A stretch of DNA of 64,000 bases from Bryopsis sp. KO-2023. Its lineage: Eukaryota > Chlorophyta > Ulvophyceae > Bryopsidales > Bryopsidaceae. Below the pieces are notes generated by a model. That model saw nothing but the letters and a program-made list of their open reading frames with translations. It was not told where the DNA came from and did not search any database. Numbering within the stretch: the first letter of the stretch is position 1; the number at the start of each line of letters is the position of its first letter. This document shows positions 23,119-35,700 of this stretch, in pieces. Where the stretch lies: assembly GCA_030272585.1 (NCBI GenBank), contig BSYQ01000009.1, positions 1,426,001 through 1,490,000 on the forward strand. Reading direction: 5' to 3'. The translations under genes and the position numbers were made by a program.

Positions 23119-23912
23119 GATCAATCAGGAGCACCCAGATATAAAAGTCGAACTGCGATTTGCGATGGTAGCCTACAAAGACCATGGAGATGATGAGCAG
23201 TGCTACAATTTACCAGAAACGCACAATAGTTGCGGAGATTTTTGCAGGGATTGGAATCAAAAGGAGGACAAGATGGACCAGAATATGTTTTGGGGGCTTT
23301 GATGACGGCTACTCAATTGGGGGATTGGGAAGGGAGGGTGAAATTTGTTGTGCTCATCACAGACGCCCCAGCCCACGGCATCGACTGCAACGATGACCCT
23401 GGAGACAGGTGATAGAAAAATGCCATTCAAATTGCTCATCTGAAAAAAAGAAAACAGTTGAAAATCAGATAAATATGTGTAGGTGATTGAAAGTGGCTTT
23501 TGATGGGTTTTTCCTTTCTCAATCTTGGTGAGCGTTTCTCCTGTGTTTGCGCAGATTCCGTCAAGGTGATCCAAAAGGCCTGACAGTAAAAACGGTGATG
23601 AAAGAGCTGAGAGATCAGGACTTGGAGTTGATGTTTTGCCGTATCAAGCAACACGCAACAGCAAAGATGGAAGCCCAGTTCAGAAAATTCTATGATGACC
23701 AGAAAATTGGCAGGAAGTTGAAGACTACCAACCTTTTTGATCCCTCCAAGGTACTGCTCATGTTTTTGATGCCATGTGCACACCCGAGAAGGTCTATCCT
23801 CTGTTGACCTATCGTCTTTTGCTGAAACCTTGTCCCCTTTTTTGATATTTCATTGTTGCATGTGCACGATTTCATTTTGATGATTTTTTGTCATCGTCGT
23901 ACCTGTTGGCAT

Positions 23913-24377
23913 CAGAGATAGGACTTGGGCCAAATTTTTGGTCCGACTCCGGTCCGGTCCGGTTACGGTCGGGTTACGGTCACCGTACTACGGCCGTAAC
24001 TCCGTACCGTAACCGGAGTAATATGTTGTTTTTACGGTACGGAACAGGTACGGTATAACTACGGTAGGCCCTAAATCACCGTGAAGTAGCGTGGTTCAGT
24101 GCTAAAGCGTTAGGCTGCAGTCAGTAGGGTCGCGGGTTCGAATCCCCCTGGGTTCCTTTGGAATCGCGGGACCCTGCGGGGGTCACTTTCTACGGTTTAC
24201 GGTTGTTACGGCCGTTACGGTCGTTACGGTCCGGTACGGAGCGGTACGGAGTGGTACGGTGCTACGGTTACGACCGTAAAAGTACGATTTTCTGACGAAA
24301 ATTGTACTCCGGTTACGGTCCGGTTACGGTGGTTACGGTCCGGTTACGGTGACCGTAACCGTAAAGTCCTATCTCTG
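23913..24377. mobile_element. 465-bp hAT-like element with tRNA-like core, copy 2
   Basis: Same length and ends as the copy at 22,347, and near-identical (the one difference I noticed is gGccg against gAccg in an arm). The perfect 8-bp duplication GTTGGCAT lies at 23,905-23,912 and 24,378-24,385. It sits in the last intron of the vWA relic, a few bases before the final exon, where it may displace the branch point and polypyrimidine tract. B box at 24,135-24,145. Confidence 0.92.
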
Positions 24378-24994
24378 GTTGGCATAAAAGGGTTCCACTT
24401 CGTGTTTTGCTTGGATGAATCGCCTCTATGAATGGTCGGCCCTGGCAGGATCTTGTGAACGCTTACAATCTTTTCATCCAGCGTCGGTTGAACGATCAGG
24501 GAAATGAGGATCTCGTGACGGCAATTCAATTTGCTTCCTCCCCTCGAGTGATATTCAAAGGGCAGTCCATCAGAAGCCAACCCAGACTCACCACCCAACA
24601 AGGAGTGGGGACTTGCTTCGCACCTGCAATACAAGCAGCAAAGAAGCATCTGCTTTCATATCCACAACATACCCCATTGCTGATTTTCATGTCAGATGGT
24701 GAAGACCATGGCAGAAATGGTGTGGAGCCAATGCGGCGAGTATACAAGAAGTGCAGTATCCACGGACTCCAGGTCCATACTGTAGGGTTTGGATCTGGTG
24801 CACAACATGCGTTGCTGCATCAAATGGCGCAAGCTGCCAATGGCAAGCACCACACTGCCATAAATGGAGTAGAACTCTCAAGTGTCTTCGCCAACATCGC
24901 TGCTGGGTGCAATGCCATGGATGGGCTGATCACCAGATTTGGAGAAATCATTAGCGGAATGGTGGCCAACAGAATTGTGCTTGATCATTTGTGA

Positions 24995-27212
24995 ATTGTC
25001 TCATTTGAAGTACTCAGTGCCCGACCTCTTCGAATTGGGGAGGGCCATGCTGCACCAGTTTTTGTATTAAGAGTGTTAGGCTAAAGTCGAGCGATGTTTT
25101 TAGGGTGGTTTTTTCTTGATCTCACAACTGGCCCCATTTTTGGATACAAAGGGAGTCGTATTGGGAGCTTGTTTTTCCACTATAATTGTTTTTTAAAAAT
25201 TACGTATGCGTTCATTCAACCCAGTTGATTCCCCAGTTGAATCAATGATTCTTTTTCTTTTGGTTGGTTTTATGAAGAAAAAAAAGGGAAAGATATAGTA
25301 AAGGTTTGACCTTATGTTTGGGAAATATGTGTTTTGACACTTTCTATCTTTCCTCCCTGGGCAAGCAAGGAGATTCTGGATCAATAACAATGGTTAGTGT
25401 AAGGGGGTTGAAAACACAATGAAGTCCCTGCTGTATGTTACACGGGGACATATTGTGGGCTACTGAATTAAATCTCTGCACATATTGCACAAAACAAGAA
25501 CAAACCCTTCTCCCCCCCCCAAAAAAAAAGGAAAGGAATAAAAGCCCTTGCACACAAGCAGTCGAAGTTCAGGGCAGTAGGAAGTTATTCATTTTGGAAA
25601 GAACCAATAGATACTTGGAAAGGGATCGGGTTTTTTTTCCCCGAAAACTCGTTTCCTTTCTTTCCTCAAGCTGTCTGTTTTTTACTTGCGAAGAAAATGG
25701 CCTGTTTAAGGACTTCACACCGATCCGATTTTTTTTGTTCTCGCGCAAAGGCATCCATCTCCTCCCAACTCGCACAAGTCGTCACAGTGAAAGTCGACAC
25801 CACCAGCCATCGCTTCCGAGCATAACTCCGGATCAGTATCAATATTAAAAAAACAACACACACACACTAAATGAACCAGAGCACCGTTCTCGAAGCTCTG
25901 GTGTTCGACCTCAGCGAGCGTCTTAGAATCGACTGCTAGCCTCTGCGACGTCCTCCACATTCGTGTTCAAAATCTGAGTTTCGTGATCCGTGAGCTTACC
26001 GGCGACGCGATTGCCGCGCGCTTCTCGGTGACAAGACTTTCAACGCGAGCGGACCCTCCCTACAACCGTTTCCACAAAAGCGTCGTCCTCTTTTACTTGA
26101 ACAAGTAACTGTCGCCGCCATGTATATTTACGGTTCCGCAGGAAGCGCGGTTCCTTTTGCGGAGTTTTAGGGTGGGACGATTGAAAGGACTAATTGCTGA
26201 GGTGGTCTGTAGGGGTACCTTTTTGGAGTATTGGATCTCAGTAGTTTGGGTTCTTAAGCTCACTCAGTTGGTCTTTCTTTACTCGGTTTTTTCACCCATC
26301 CCGGAACTGCGTTCTTCCCTCCCTTTTGGAGATTATTTTTTGGTGGGCTTTGGGAGTTTTTATATAGAGCTAATAGGGACATTTTGATTTACTTTTGTGG
26401 TGCTTGGGATGCACAATTTGGCAGAAATTGGCACTATTTGTTTGAAGGGTTAAACGAGGGTTACATTTCTGTAAAGGTTTTCGATCTCTGGGTGTGGAAG
26501 AAAACGTAGCAGTCGAAGGAAATATATCCACCATTTCGACTGCAGCCTGCTCAATGGTGGCTTCCGCTTCCACGACCGGAGGGGGTTTTCGTTTCTCCAC
26601 GCGCTTTGTTTTTTTGCTCGCGGCGTTCGTAGGGGTGAAACGTTCGACTACCGCCAGTCTCGAAAAGCCTTGGTCCGTCACATCGAGTGGTTGCTCAAAG
26701 TGTGAAGGAGGAAAAACGTTTGAATCGATGTCACAAGTGCAATTTTGTGACAAAACACTTGTTCCAAAAATATCAAATCGCTGCATTTCCTCGATCATCC
26801 GTGTGATCGATGATCCGTTGATCCGCGTTTCGCCTCGTTTCAAGTTAAATTCGTTTCAAAAGTTCAATTTCAAGTTTGCATTTTTGTTCGAAGTTCGTTT
26901 TCTCTTCAATACTCATTGTCGTTGGTTTGAAGTTTTTCGGTTTTGATCGAGTCCGTTTGGTGGTGGACCTTTGTCCGCGCCAAAAAAAAAAAAAAAAAGT
27001 TTAGGAAAGAAAAAAAATCGAGTGCTTGGAACTCGAAGGCTCTAAGAGGCCGTGTTAGGGGAAAAAAAATCCTATATGGGAGGCTCGAGTGGTGGCTAAT
27101 TTGAATGGAAAGGAGGGACCCAATAAGGTACTCGGTTTTTTTGTAACTTTGTTTCCCGAGTCATAAATAAGAAAACTAAAAAATCCTCGTAAAACGGGTG
27201 GTCGGGTTTTTT
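24995..27212. other. Mostly gene-free stretch after the vWA relic
   Basis: 3' flank of the vWA relic, then A/T-rich DNA. A GC-richer patch at 25,870-26,130 could hold a small minus-strand gene: ATG at 26,120 in the context tacATGGCGGCG, and a strong donor gtaagc near 25,998. I could not extend it to a convincing product. Homopolymer A runs lie at about 26,981 and 27,062. Confidence 0.35.
26370..26798 (-). CDS. Hypothetical ORF, 143 codons
   Basis: Opens at an ATG (26,798, minus) beginning MIEEMQRFDIFGTSVLSQN and ends at 26,370, with a basic patch KKTKRVEKRKPPP in the middle. No domain is recognised. Composition is protein-like, but there is no neighbouring exon, homology or splice support. 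It could be part of an old element. Confidence 0.25.
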   Translation of the reverse strand: MIEEMQRFDIFGTSVLSQNCTCDIDSNVFPPSHFEQPLDVTDQGFSRLAVVERFTPTNAASKKTKRVEKRKPPPVVEAEATIEQAAVEMVDIFPSTATFSSTPRDRKPLQKCNPRLTLQTNSANFCQIVHPKHHKSKSKCPY

Positions 27213-27776
27213 TTATGCTTTTGTTTTCCGACCCATAAAAAAAAAACAAAAAAAAGGACGGGCTCTAGGAAGCCCGTTTTGAAACAAAATCGTACATGGG
27301 AGACTCAAGTATCTTCGTTGTCTGTCCACATTTTCGTATCGACCAGTTTCTATTGCCAAAACAGAACATCCCAATCTAAACCTCATATATAAAGAGCGAA
27401 GACTTCGATCTCCAATTGACTCTAAACGTTTTAAACCATCTCGCCCACAATAAAAAGAATTTAAATAGGACTCAACTTTAGGATACCGACCAGCCGAATC
27501 AAACGTTTGAGAAACCCAATAAACCTTGTATGCTCTTTGCCAAGCCTGAATGTCAATAGAACCATCCTCTAATAATAAAGGAGATGATGAACTGGAAGTG
27601 AAAGAATCTAACAATTGCCTCATTTTTTGAAACCACATAACCGTCCCAGAATCTTTGCCTTTAGCAAACAATCGAGCTGCCATATTTTGTACCGAAGGAT
27701 TGACCAAATGATTCCAAAAACGAAAAGCTTGTCGAATAAAATAAAAATGAAGAGGTTTCACTTTGAGGTCCAACAA
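27213..27776 (-). mobile_element. LINE (non-LTR retrotransposon) reverse-transcriptase C-terminal fragment
   Basis: The minus-strand frame reads PLHFYFIRQAFRFWNHLV, later YMRFRLGCSVLAIETGRYEN and RQRRYLSLPCTILF. The pattern R.R.G...L..E.GRY......R and a following Cys region is typical of the end of LINE reverse transcriptases, although the usual closing Cys-Cys pair looks altered. No RT catalytic core is seen upstream (higher coordinates), so this is a 5'-truncated fragment, as is usual for LINEs. It lies between direct short repeats and A-rich tracts. Confidence 0.55.
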
Positions 27777-27786
27777 TATTTTTCAC

Positions 27787-27960
27787 TTTGAAAAACTCGA
27801 CCAGCGCCTTTTGCACGCGAGAGATGCAAAGATGTATTTTCGTTCGATCCCTTGGATCCCTTTGTTGCTGCCGCCTTGTTTTGGACGAAACCGAAAACGA
27901 TTTGAACCGCCTGAAAACTCGACCCAGCGCCTGTTGCACGCGAGAGATGCAATTTTTTTA
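27787..27960. repeat. Pair of about 45-bp repeats
   Basis: GAAAACTCGACCCAGCGCC followed by TTGCACGCGAGAGATGCAA occurs at about 27,787-27,833 and again at about 27,912-27,958 with small differences. Function unknown; it may mark the end of an old element. Confidence 0.6.
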
Positions 27961-28047
27961 CAGACCAAAACTCGATTCAAACCAGTTCAGCAAAAATAGA
28001 ACTCAGCGAAGGGTGGGAATGACTGTCGCACTTCGAAGTTGACGGCC

Positions 28048-28291
28048 TGATACGAACATTATGTGTTCGTAGTGGTCGTCCGTGACTGGAATACGTCCGT
28101 ACCATTTGGTCGGACGAGATCTAGCCCATCCTGGTTGATCGACTTGGACGAGGACGAGATCCCTCGATCTCGTCCCGGACAGACCCTATAAGTACCGTCC
28201 CTAAACCACAAACCTAACTCTCTGATTCTCCCTCAACAACCTCGTGAGCCCCAAAAAGGCACCCGGCCCTATGGGCCTAGATATTGTATCA
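28048..28291 (+). repeat. Left LTR of the outer element
   Basis: 244 bp, TG...CA ends. Appears identical to 53,522-53,765. Confidence 0.95.
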
Positions 28292-31070
28292 ACTGGTTTC
28301 GGAGCAAACCTCCCGTTCACCTCCATTCTTTCCTGACGGAGCAATGGGGACCGCGTGCTTCAAGGACGAAGACGAAACCTCTTCCCGTGATGTGTGCTAA
28401 CACAAGCCTACCTTCTAGGCACTTTTGAAGCCAAGGGAAGACGCCCAGACACGGTACGTCGAGAGGGTCACCTCTAACGACTATTCTCTCGACTTACAGG
28501 ACCATCACTTCCGCCAATCTTTCGAAGAGCCATCGTCCGCACCACCAGTCCGCAAGGAGGATCTACTTCGTCTCCCAGAGGGACGAGCAGGTCGAACACT
28601 ACGAACCTCTGTTGTGACTCGCCCGCGAGAAAGGAAAAGAGTGAACTCGGACGGGCGAGATAGGTCTGGAAGAGCTGTTAGGTCCCTGTAGGTTTTAGTG
28701 AGTCGTTGCTGAAGTTGAGACTGGGGTCACACACTTTCACAAACCAGAGAATTAATTTTACAAGGTGTTCTCTCTGAACTTAACCCCCTAGAACCCGTAC
28801 TAACCCGTACTACACACTCGTACTGCAAAATGAGTGCGACAACGTATCAAGAGCTGTCTCTCAACGACCGAGCTTATGTTCGAGAAGGAGAAAGACTGTA
28901 CTCTTACGGGCCAAGCAGGAAGGAGTTCCAGCTTCTACCAAGTTTGCGTGCGTATTTATCGGCCGAACTGGTGGGAGGCTGTACTGTGGATCATGAGTTA
29001 TGGGACGAGAACGAACTGAATTGAACGAGTGGAACAGTACAAGTGGGCAAGAAAGGAAAGAAGTCCGAGTAGTTCCACCTCACACGGCTTCGTTCAGCGT
29101 AAAAAGCGGAACGGAACGTGTGGGCTCTGGTTCTCGTACCACAAAACCTCAGACGAAGATCTTCTATACCTGGACTTGTCTTCCAGCGTCTGGAGACGCC
29201 AGCTGAAAAGTTCAAAGAGGTCAGCGAGCAAGGCAAGTAGGCTGAGTGCGTCAGAGAACTCAAAGCACAGATCGAAGATGAGCCGAGGAAATCCGGACGG
29301 GAAGGAAGAAGAAAATGGGTCTGAAGAAAGTCCAAGGACCGATACCCAGTTCCGCGGAAAAGCACACGAGTCGGGGCGGGGCGAATTCTTCGAAGAACGC
29401 CTCAAAAAGTACAGATGAAGGCAGATCTTCTGAGAAGATGAAGAAAAGAAAGTCCCAGGAGAAATGAGGAACTGGTGATCCACCAGTGCGGACCAACGGA
29501 AGGGAAAAAGAGCACGGAGCTCCACGCAGCTCGGTCTGTGAAAACACGTCGCACCAGTGCCAAAGGAGCAGCAATCAGGTCGGACCAGCAAGAAGAACCA
29601 CGGACAGGACGAGACGATACCAAAAAGCCGTGCGCGGACCGTCCTGGAGCGTATCATGCATCATACATATGTGCTCAATAATTGTACTGCCCAACTCGTC
29701 CGAACTGAAGGATCCCAAGTACCACAAGGACGCCGACTCCCAGAAGACTTTTTGCCACTACAGTTAGCCTTTGCGTTCAGCCCTGTTGCAGCCGTGGATC
29801 TGTTTCAAGTTGCTACGAAAAATGGAAAGGAAGACGCAACCAACGCGGACCACGGGCGAAGGAAAAGATGGTCTACGACAAAAAGTGACGTGTAGAGAGC
29901 CAGTAGTGACAGTGAAGGAGGACTCCTGGTAGCCTCCACAAGATCGCTCTAAGGGGCGCAAGGGGGCGCTCAAAGGAGATGTATCGAGTAGTCTCGAGTG
30001 GGGCCACTCAAAGCGGCCAAGGCGACTTGAATGAAGACGGGACGAAGACACCAGTCAAAGAGTACCAGTGCTGGTTGAACTATACTGCAAGAGTTTCGCT
30101 TGTTTGAAAAGAGAACGTTTACGTCCAGAGGTCGCCGAGTTGTGTACAAAGTATCTGAGGACATATACAGGAATCTGTGTTATTGGGCGTGAAAATGCCA
30201 ACACAGACCGTCAAGGTTTTGGTTGGTGCTAAACCGCATTGCTGGTAGACTACGTTGTTTTGTAGTGACGAATGTTTGGTTGACGATGGAATTTTCTGTG
30301 AGGTCGCTATGACGAAGAGAAAAGAAAAGAAAAAGTGGTTGGCCGAAAAGAAAGAGTTTTGGCTGAGAAAATGTTGCTCTGCGGAAAAGAACAGAACAGA
30401 AGGACGATACATCGTTACTCACAGACTGTGAGGACGTTTTGGTTTGTCTGGCATTGTCTGTTGCCCGTGTTATTGGAGTAAGGTTTTTCTGGTCGTTTCA
30501 ACTCGGCCGTGAAAAAGAAGGCCGATGAAAAGAAAAAAAAGAAGAAGAAGTTTGTCCAAGGGGAACAAGCCAGTCTGCAATAAGAAGAATCTTATTCTGC
30601 AGGCGAATTGACTATTCCAGCCAAAACGAGGCTCATGGACCACGGATGTGAACAACCCAGGACGAAAGCGACCCAGGAGTTCTCGTCCAGGACCCAAGGA
30701 CGTCGATGACCAGCGACACACGGACGTACACGTGACCAGAGCAACGAGGACGGGAATCTTTGAACGTCGGACCAATTACCTCGGACCGTGCCTCATGACG
30801 ATTCTCGTTGTAAGCACGAGCAGCCAGGAACCTGTGCATGCGTTAAGGGGTACAGGTCCACGGCCACAAACATCAAAACGGCCAGGGCCACTGCAATAAG
30901 GGGACCATGTTATGTGCATACTGACACCACCCCAAGCAAGCGGACGAAGTTGCTGCAGCCATGAACCGAAGCGCCGAGGAGTTCTGGATATTTCTGTACT
31001 ATACTGCAGACGTTACAGTGGACGGTGTCACAGTGGACCACTATCGATACCACTGGAAATAGTGGGTCGT

Positions 31071-31504
31071 TGTAGTGATTCGGCAGAATCAAAGGCGATT
31101 CAGGCAGACCTGCAGGCTTGCAGACTGGCAGTGATTGGGCTGACAGGTTAGAGCTGCAGGTTGACTGCTATGATTCTGCAGAAGCAGGAATGGTTCAGGT
31201 CCTTCAGACCTGCAGACTAAAGGACTGGTAGTCAGCAGATTGGCAGACTGACGAAGTGGCAGAGTAGTCGGGCTGACAGGGTTGCTGATGGCAGACAGGT
31301 GCTGGCAGCGTTGCAGAACGTGGGCTGCAGAGCTGGCAGGCACAGGGTTCTAGAAGGTCTTAGGTGGCAGACTCAGGACCGCAGTACCGTGCAAGGTGTC
31401 TGAGGCTGCATGTCATGAAAGGGGACTGAAAGGAACTTGGTAGTTTGATGGTCTGCAACACTGATGCAGACTGATGTTATGGCTTAGGATCAGTTTGGAT
31501 CAGG
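31071..31504 (+). repeat. Left end repeat of the middle element
   Basis: 434 bp shared with 47,262-47,695. No difference noticed by eye. Confidence 0.92.
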
Positions 31505-32024
31505 CTGCAGAGGCAGCAGTATGCGCGGCAGGCGCGCAGTGAGAAGGCGCAGAGGCGCAGAACACTAGCAGGCACACAGCACAGTGCAAAGCAGAGGTTT
31601 GCAAGGCAGACAAACGCCAGTGCTTTGCAGATTTGCAGTTATCTATTGGAGTGTTCGAGTGTGCTGTGTGAAGGAAAGTCGCTGAATCAGCGTCAGGAGT
31701 AGAATGGGCGCAGTGTGTGTAAGAACACTGCGGCAGACAGATTTCGCAGAAGTGATGTGTAGAGCGCAGGGCAATACATTGGAGTATGTAGAAGCGCATC
31801 TTACACACAGGCGCGCAGCATTGTCAAGCGCAGCACGACTATGCAGCGTCGCAGGAGACGTTGGGTGGCGCAGCATTTGGAGGAATGCGTCGCAGGTGCA
31901 GAACTGCGCAGCAGATCCAAGATTGCGCCGCAGATGCAGAGTTCTACCGCAGATGTGGAATTACGCTGTTGATACAAGGTTGCGCAGCGAATATGGAAAT
32001 GTACCGCGGGCAGGATTGCGTCGC
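31505..32024. repeat. GCGCAG-rich internal stretch of the middle element (continues at 39,586-40,170)
   Basis: Irregular GCGCAG/GCAGAG wording, e.g. gcgcagtgagaaggcgcagag. The Gypsy element splits this stretch with a GTCGC duplication, so both halves were one block before that insertion. No product is supported. Confidence 0.6.
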
Positions 32025-32291
32025 TGTTAGACTTGGGGGTGCAAGTCTAAGAAGAGCTAAAAACTAAAACTTATGAGTCCATGACCTTGAAGCCCATTAA
32101 TACCATGACCCCCAAGGATCCTAGCGTCCCCGCATGGTACCTAGGACAACCATCCTAGGTGGGCACCCGACATAGGTCTAGTCATCATGACTAGACCTGA
32201 CTCACATGTCCACGTCAGCATGACTACGCATGACTGTACATGACTGTACATGACTGGACCTGACTGGATGTAGCTCTTAACATCCCTAACA
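32025..32291 (-). repeat. 3' LTR of the Gypsy element
   Basis: 267 bp. Contains CATGACTGTACATGACTGTA short repeats, also present in the other LTR. Confidence 0.95.
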
Positions 32292-32795
32292 TTCCTCCCC
32301 CCCTAATCAGTCTCCTCCTGGAGACTCCTTTCCTCACTTCTATATAGCCCATAGAATGATACAGAGCCCCACAACGAACCCCAACTCTTATCATTCAACT
32401 ATATAAAGTGTTTCGATAACTTGGAGATGTTATCATAAGTGTATTCGTCAGAATAAGCCCCTACTCTGATATAGGTCATCCGAGTCCTTCTCATACACGG
32501 AGTGCTTCTCGGATCTACCAAGACCATACACTTCTCTACACTGGTGGCGAACCAATGTACATCAACTGAAGTCTCGCAACTTCATCTACTTCCATTTATA
32601 TTCTCATTTTGAATGGATCCCAACTCGAGTTCAAAATAGAATATAGCGAGAAATTCAACTTAGTTCACTAGTTCATTGAAAATGAGATATGTTCATAAAC
32701 ATGTCCTCACTTAGCAAGAACTTGATCTCGTTCACAAGATCTGGAACTCTTTTCATATCGACACTCGATTATGAAGAAACATTACCCCACACAAG

Positions 32796-35700
32796 TCACG
32801 AACGAAGTCGCCTACTTCGACGTACCGGAATAGGGGGAATCAACGTTGATTTCTTTCTCTTCTGGTACTGCTCTACCAGCTCCCGAGCGTTCTCCAAATT
32901 CGCTTCAGGCTCCCAAGAGTTGTGCTCATGTGAGTATCCCGTCCACTTTACCAAGTACTGCGGAACTACTCGTCGACCGACCTTTACTTCACGGTAGTCG
33001 AGGAGGTCTTCTACCTCATACTCTAATTCTTCCTGTATATCCACAGGTGGCGGAGGAGGTTGTGTCTTTCCATGCGACCAATACCTCTTAAGTAAAGAAG
33101 CATGAAAGACTGGATGAATAGGAAGCGAATCAGGCAATTCCAATCGGAATGCTACCTGTTCTGCCATCGGTTTTCGTTTTTGGACACCTTCCAAAACACG
33201 AAAAGGACCCAACCAACGTGGCAATAACTTCCTTGATCCAGGGTGTTTCAATTTGATATGTCGTGCATCCAGCAAGACCATATCGCCTACTTGAACATCA
33301 ACTGGACACCTACGCACATCGGCATGAGTCTTCATCCTTTGCTGAGCACTTTCCAAACACCGCTTTGCTTTGACAATCGCCTCACGAATGTCTTCAGTCA
33401 TCTTCTTCACCGCCGGTACTCCAATTTGTGTCCTTTGTCTACTTAGACCTCTAGGACCCATGACATTAGATGTCTTGGATGGAAGTTGTACCGTTAATGG
33501 TGTCCACGGATCTCTACCGTAGTTCAAGAAGAACGGTGTTTCACCAGTAGCCATCGACTTAGAGTTGTTCAATGCAAACTCTACCACTGGCAACAAGTCA
33601 CTCCAATCTCTTTGACGAGGTCCTACGAAATGCCGTAAGGTATCTTCGAGGATCCTATTCATTGCTTCAGTCTGTCCATCACTCTGTGGATGAAAAGCTG
33701 TCGACAATGCTTGAGTGACCCCTAAGGTCTTACAAAGCTCTCTAAAGAACTTTGAAGTCCACCTAGGATCTCTATCGCTTACGAGGTGCTTAGGAAGGCC
33801 GTGCAAACGGAAGACCTCAGTAACGAAGAGTTTCGCCGTTTGTACCGCATCACACGTAGTGTGCGTTGGTACGCATCGCACCATCTTTGTGAGTCGATCC
33901 ACAAAAACTAAGATGGCATCAAATGCTTCTGCTCCTGATTTAGGCAAATCAGTAATCAAATCCATTGAAACTGATTCCCATCGACCATCAGGTATACGTA
34001 AAGGTTGCAAAGGACCAGGCACCTTGCCGCGTCGGTGTTTGTTCCTTTGACATGCATCGCATCCTTTTACGAAGTTTGCGATATCTCCTTCTACGCCAGG
34101 CCACCAAAAGTATTTCAAGACTGTTCTTTGGGTCTTGCGGATCCCAAAATGTCCTGCATATACACTTGCATGGCTATCATGTAGGATATCTTCTCTAAGA
34201 TTATCCCAATTTGGTACTACTACTCGTGCACCATTCCACCACAGGCCTGAGTGCTTTTGACAACCTGAAGCGGCGACATCTTCGGTTTCAAACCACTCAT
34301 CCCTAGTGATCCCCTCAGTCAATCTCTCCTTTAGCATCGACGTACCGGGCCGGGGCGAGGACGGATCCCCATTCCAAGTTGGTCGTTTCTGGCCACCTCC
34401 CAGCTCCGAGAGTATTCCGATCTGCTGAGAATACGACGGATATCGTGACAAGGGGTCTGCCACGTTCGTCCGACCCGGCCTGTATTCCCACTCGAACCGG
34501 AACCCCTGGAGGACTTCGAGCCAACGTGCCGACCTTCGAGAGAGAGTTTCCTGGGAATGGAAGTATGTGTTAGGCTGGTGATCACACACCACCTTAAACA
34601 CACGCACGTCCAAGTAGCATCGCCACAACTTAAGAGCATGCACTACGGCGAACATTTCCTTGTCACCTATGCTCCAGTTAAGTTGGGCTCCTGATAACTT
34701 TCGACTTTCAAAAGCTATAGGATGTCCCTCTTGCAACAAGATTGCACCGATCGCATAATCCGAAGCATCTGCGATAACTTCAAAATCCTTTTCGAAGTTA
34801 GGCATTGCCAAACAAGGTGCATGTGTTAAATTCTCTTTAACACCATCAAAGCCTCTTTGACAATCCTCGGTCCAACTCCACTCTTTACCCTTCCTAAGTA
34901 AATTTGTGAGTGGGGCTACAAGCTTGCTGTAACCTTGCACAAATCTCCGGAAATAGTTAGAGAGCCCTAAAAATGAACGCAATTCCGCAACGTTCTTTGG
35001 GACTGGCCACTCTACTACTTTCTCTGTTTTCCTCTTATCAGCGGAAATACCATCTTGATTTATAACAAATCCAAGATAGTGAAGCTCTTTCTTAAAGAAA
35101 TCACATTTTGATCTCTTCAAGAACACTTTGTGCTCACGCAAGCGTTTCATCACCGCTCGCAAATGTTGCACATGTTCCTCCGGAGTTTTGCTGAATACAA
35201 GTATGTCGTCAAGGTAGATTAGAACCGACTTCCCAATCATACCCGAGAATACTCGATTCATCCAAGTCTGGAATACTGCAGGTGCATTCGTCAAGCCCAT
35301 TGGAAGCACTTTGTATTCATACAGACCGAATGGGGTTTTGAAAGCAGTCTTCGGTTGGTCTGACTCCTTCACTCGAAGTTGCCAATACCCTGCTTTCAAA
35401 TCTAAGGCCGAAAAGAACTTCGAACCTTGCAGTTGATCAAGGAGATCATCTATCCTTGGTAGTGGATACTGATTCCTGATCGTCAACTTATTTAAGCCTC
35501 TATAGTCGATACACATCCGTCGAGTACCATCCGGTTTGGGAACAAACAAGATTGGTGCACCCCACGGACTACAACCAGGCTTAATCAAACCCTTCTGCAG
35601 CATATCAGAGACTTGCTCCTCAATCTCTTTTCTTTCACCCGGTGTGTAACGAAACATTGGTCTATGTACCGGTTTCGCTCCAGGGACAAGATCGATTGCT

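Larger units (their letters stand above)
22986..24994 (+). pseudogene. Host vWA-domain protein relic (alpha-kinase/vwkA-type, two VWA domains)
   Basis: Three exon regions: about 22,995-23,408, 23,555-23,750 and about 24,386-24,994 (stop). First VWA: KVELRFAMVAYKDHGDDEQ, then FLQGLESKGGQDGPEYVLGAL and KFVVLITDAPAHG, then DPKGLTVKTVMKELRDQDLE. Second VWA: RPWQDLVNAYNLFIQRRL, a SSPRVIFKGQ block, GTCFAPAIQAAKKH, PLLIFMSDGEDHG and LQVHTVGFGSGAQ. This arrangement fits vWA proteins of the alpha-kinase (vwkA) kind, but no kinase domain is present here. The frame shifts near 23,215 and again near 24,420, inside the second MIDAS motif (LDES..SMNG, apparently one base short), and the first MIDAS is not recognisable. 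The 5' part ends at the palindromic element. It is most likely a decayed gene; sequencing indels are the alternative. Confidence 0.75.
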
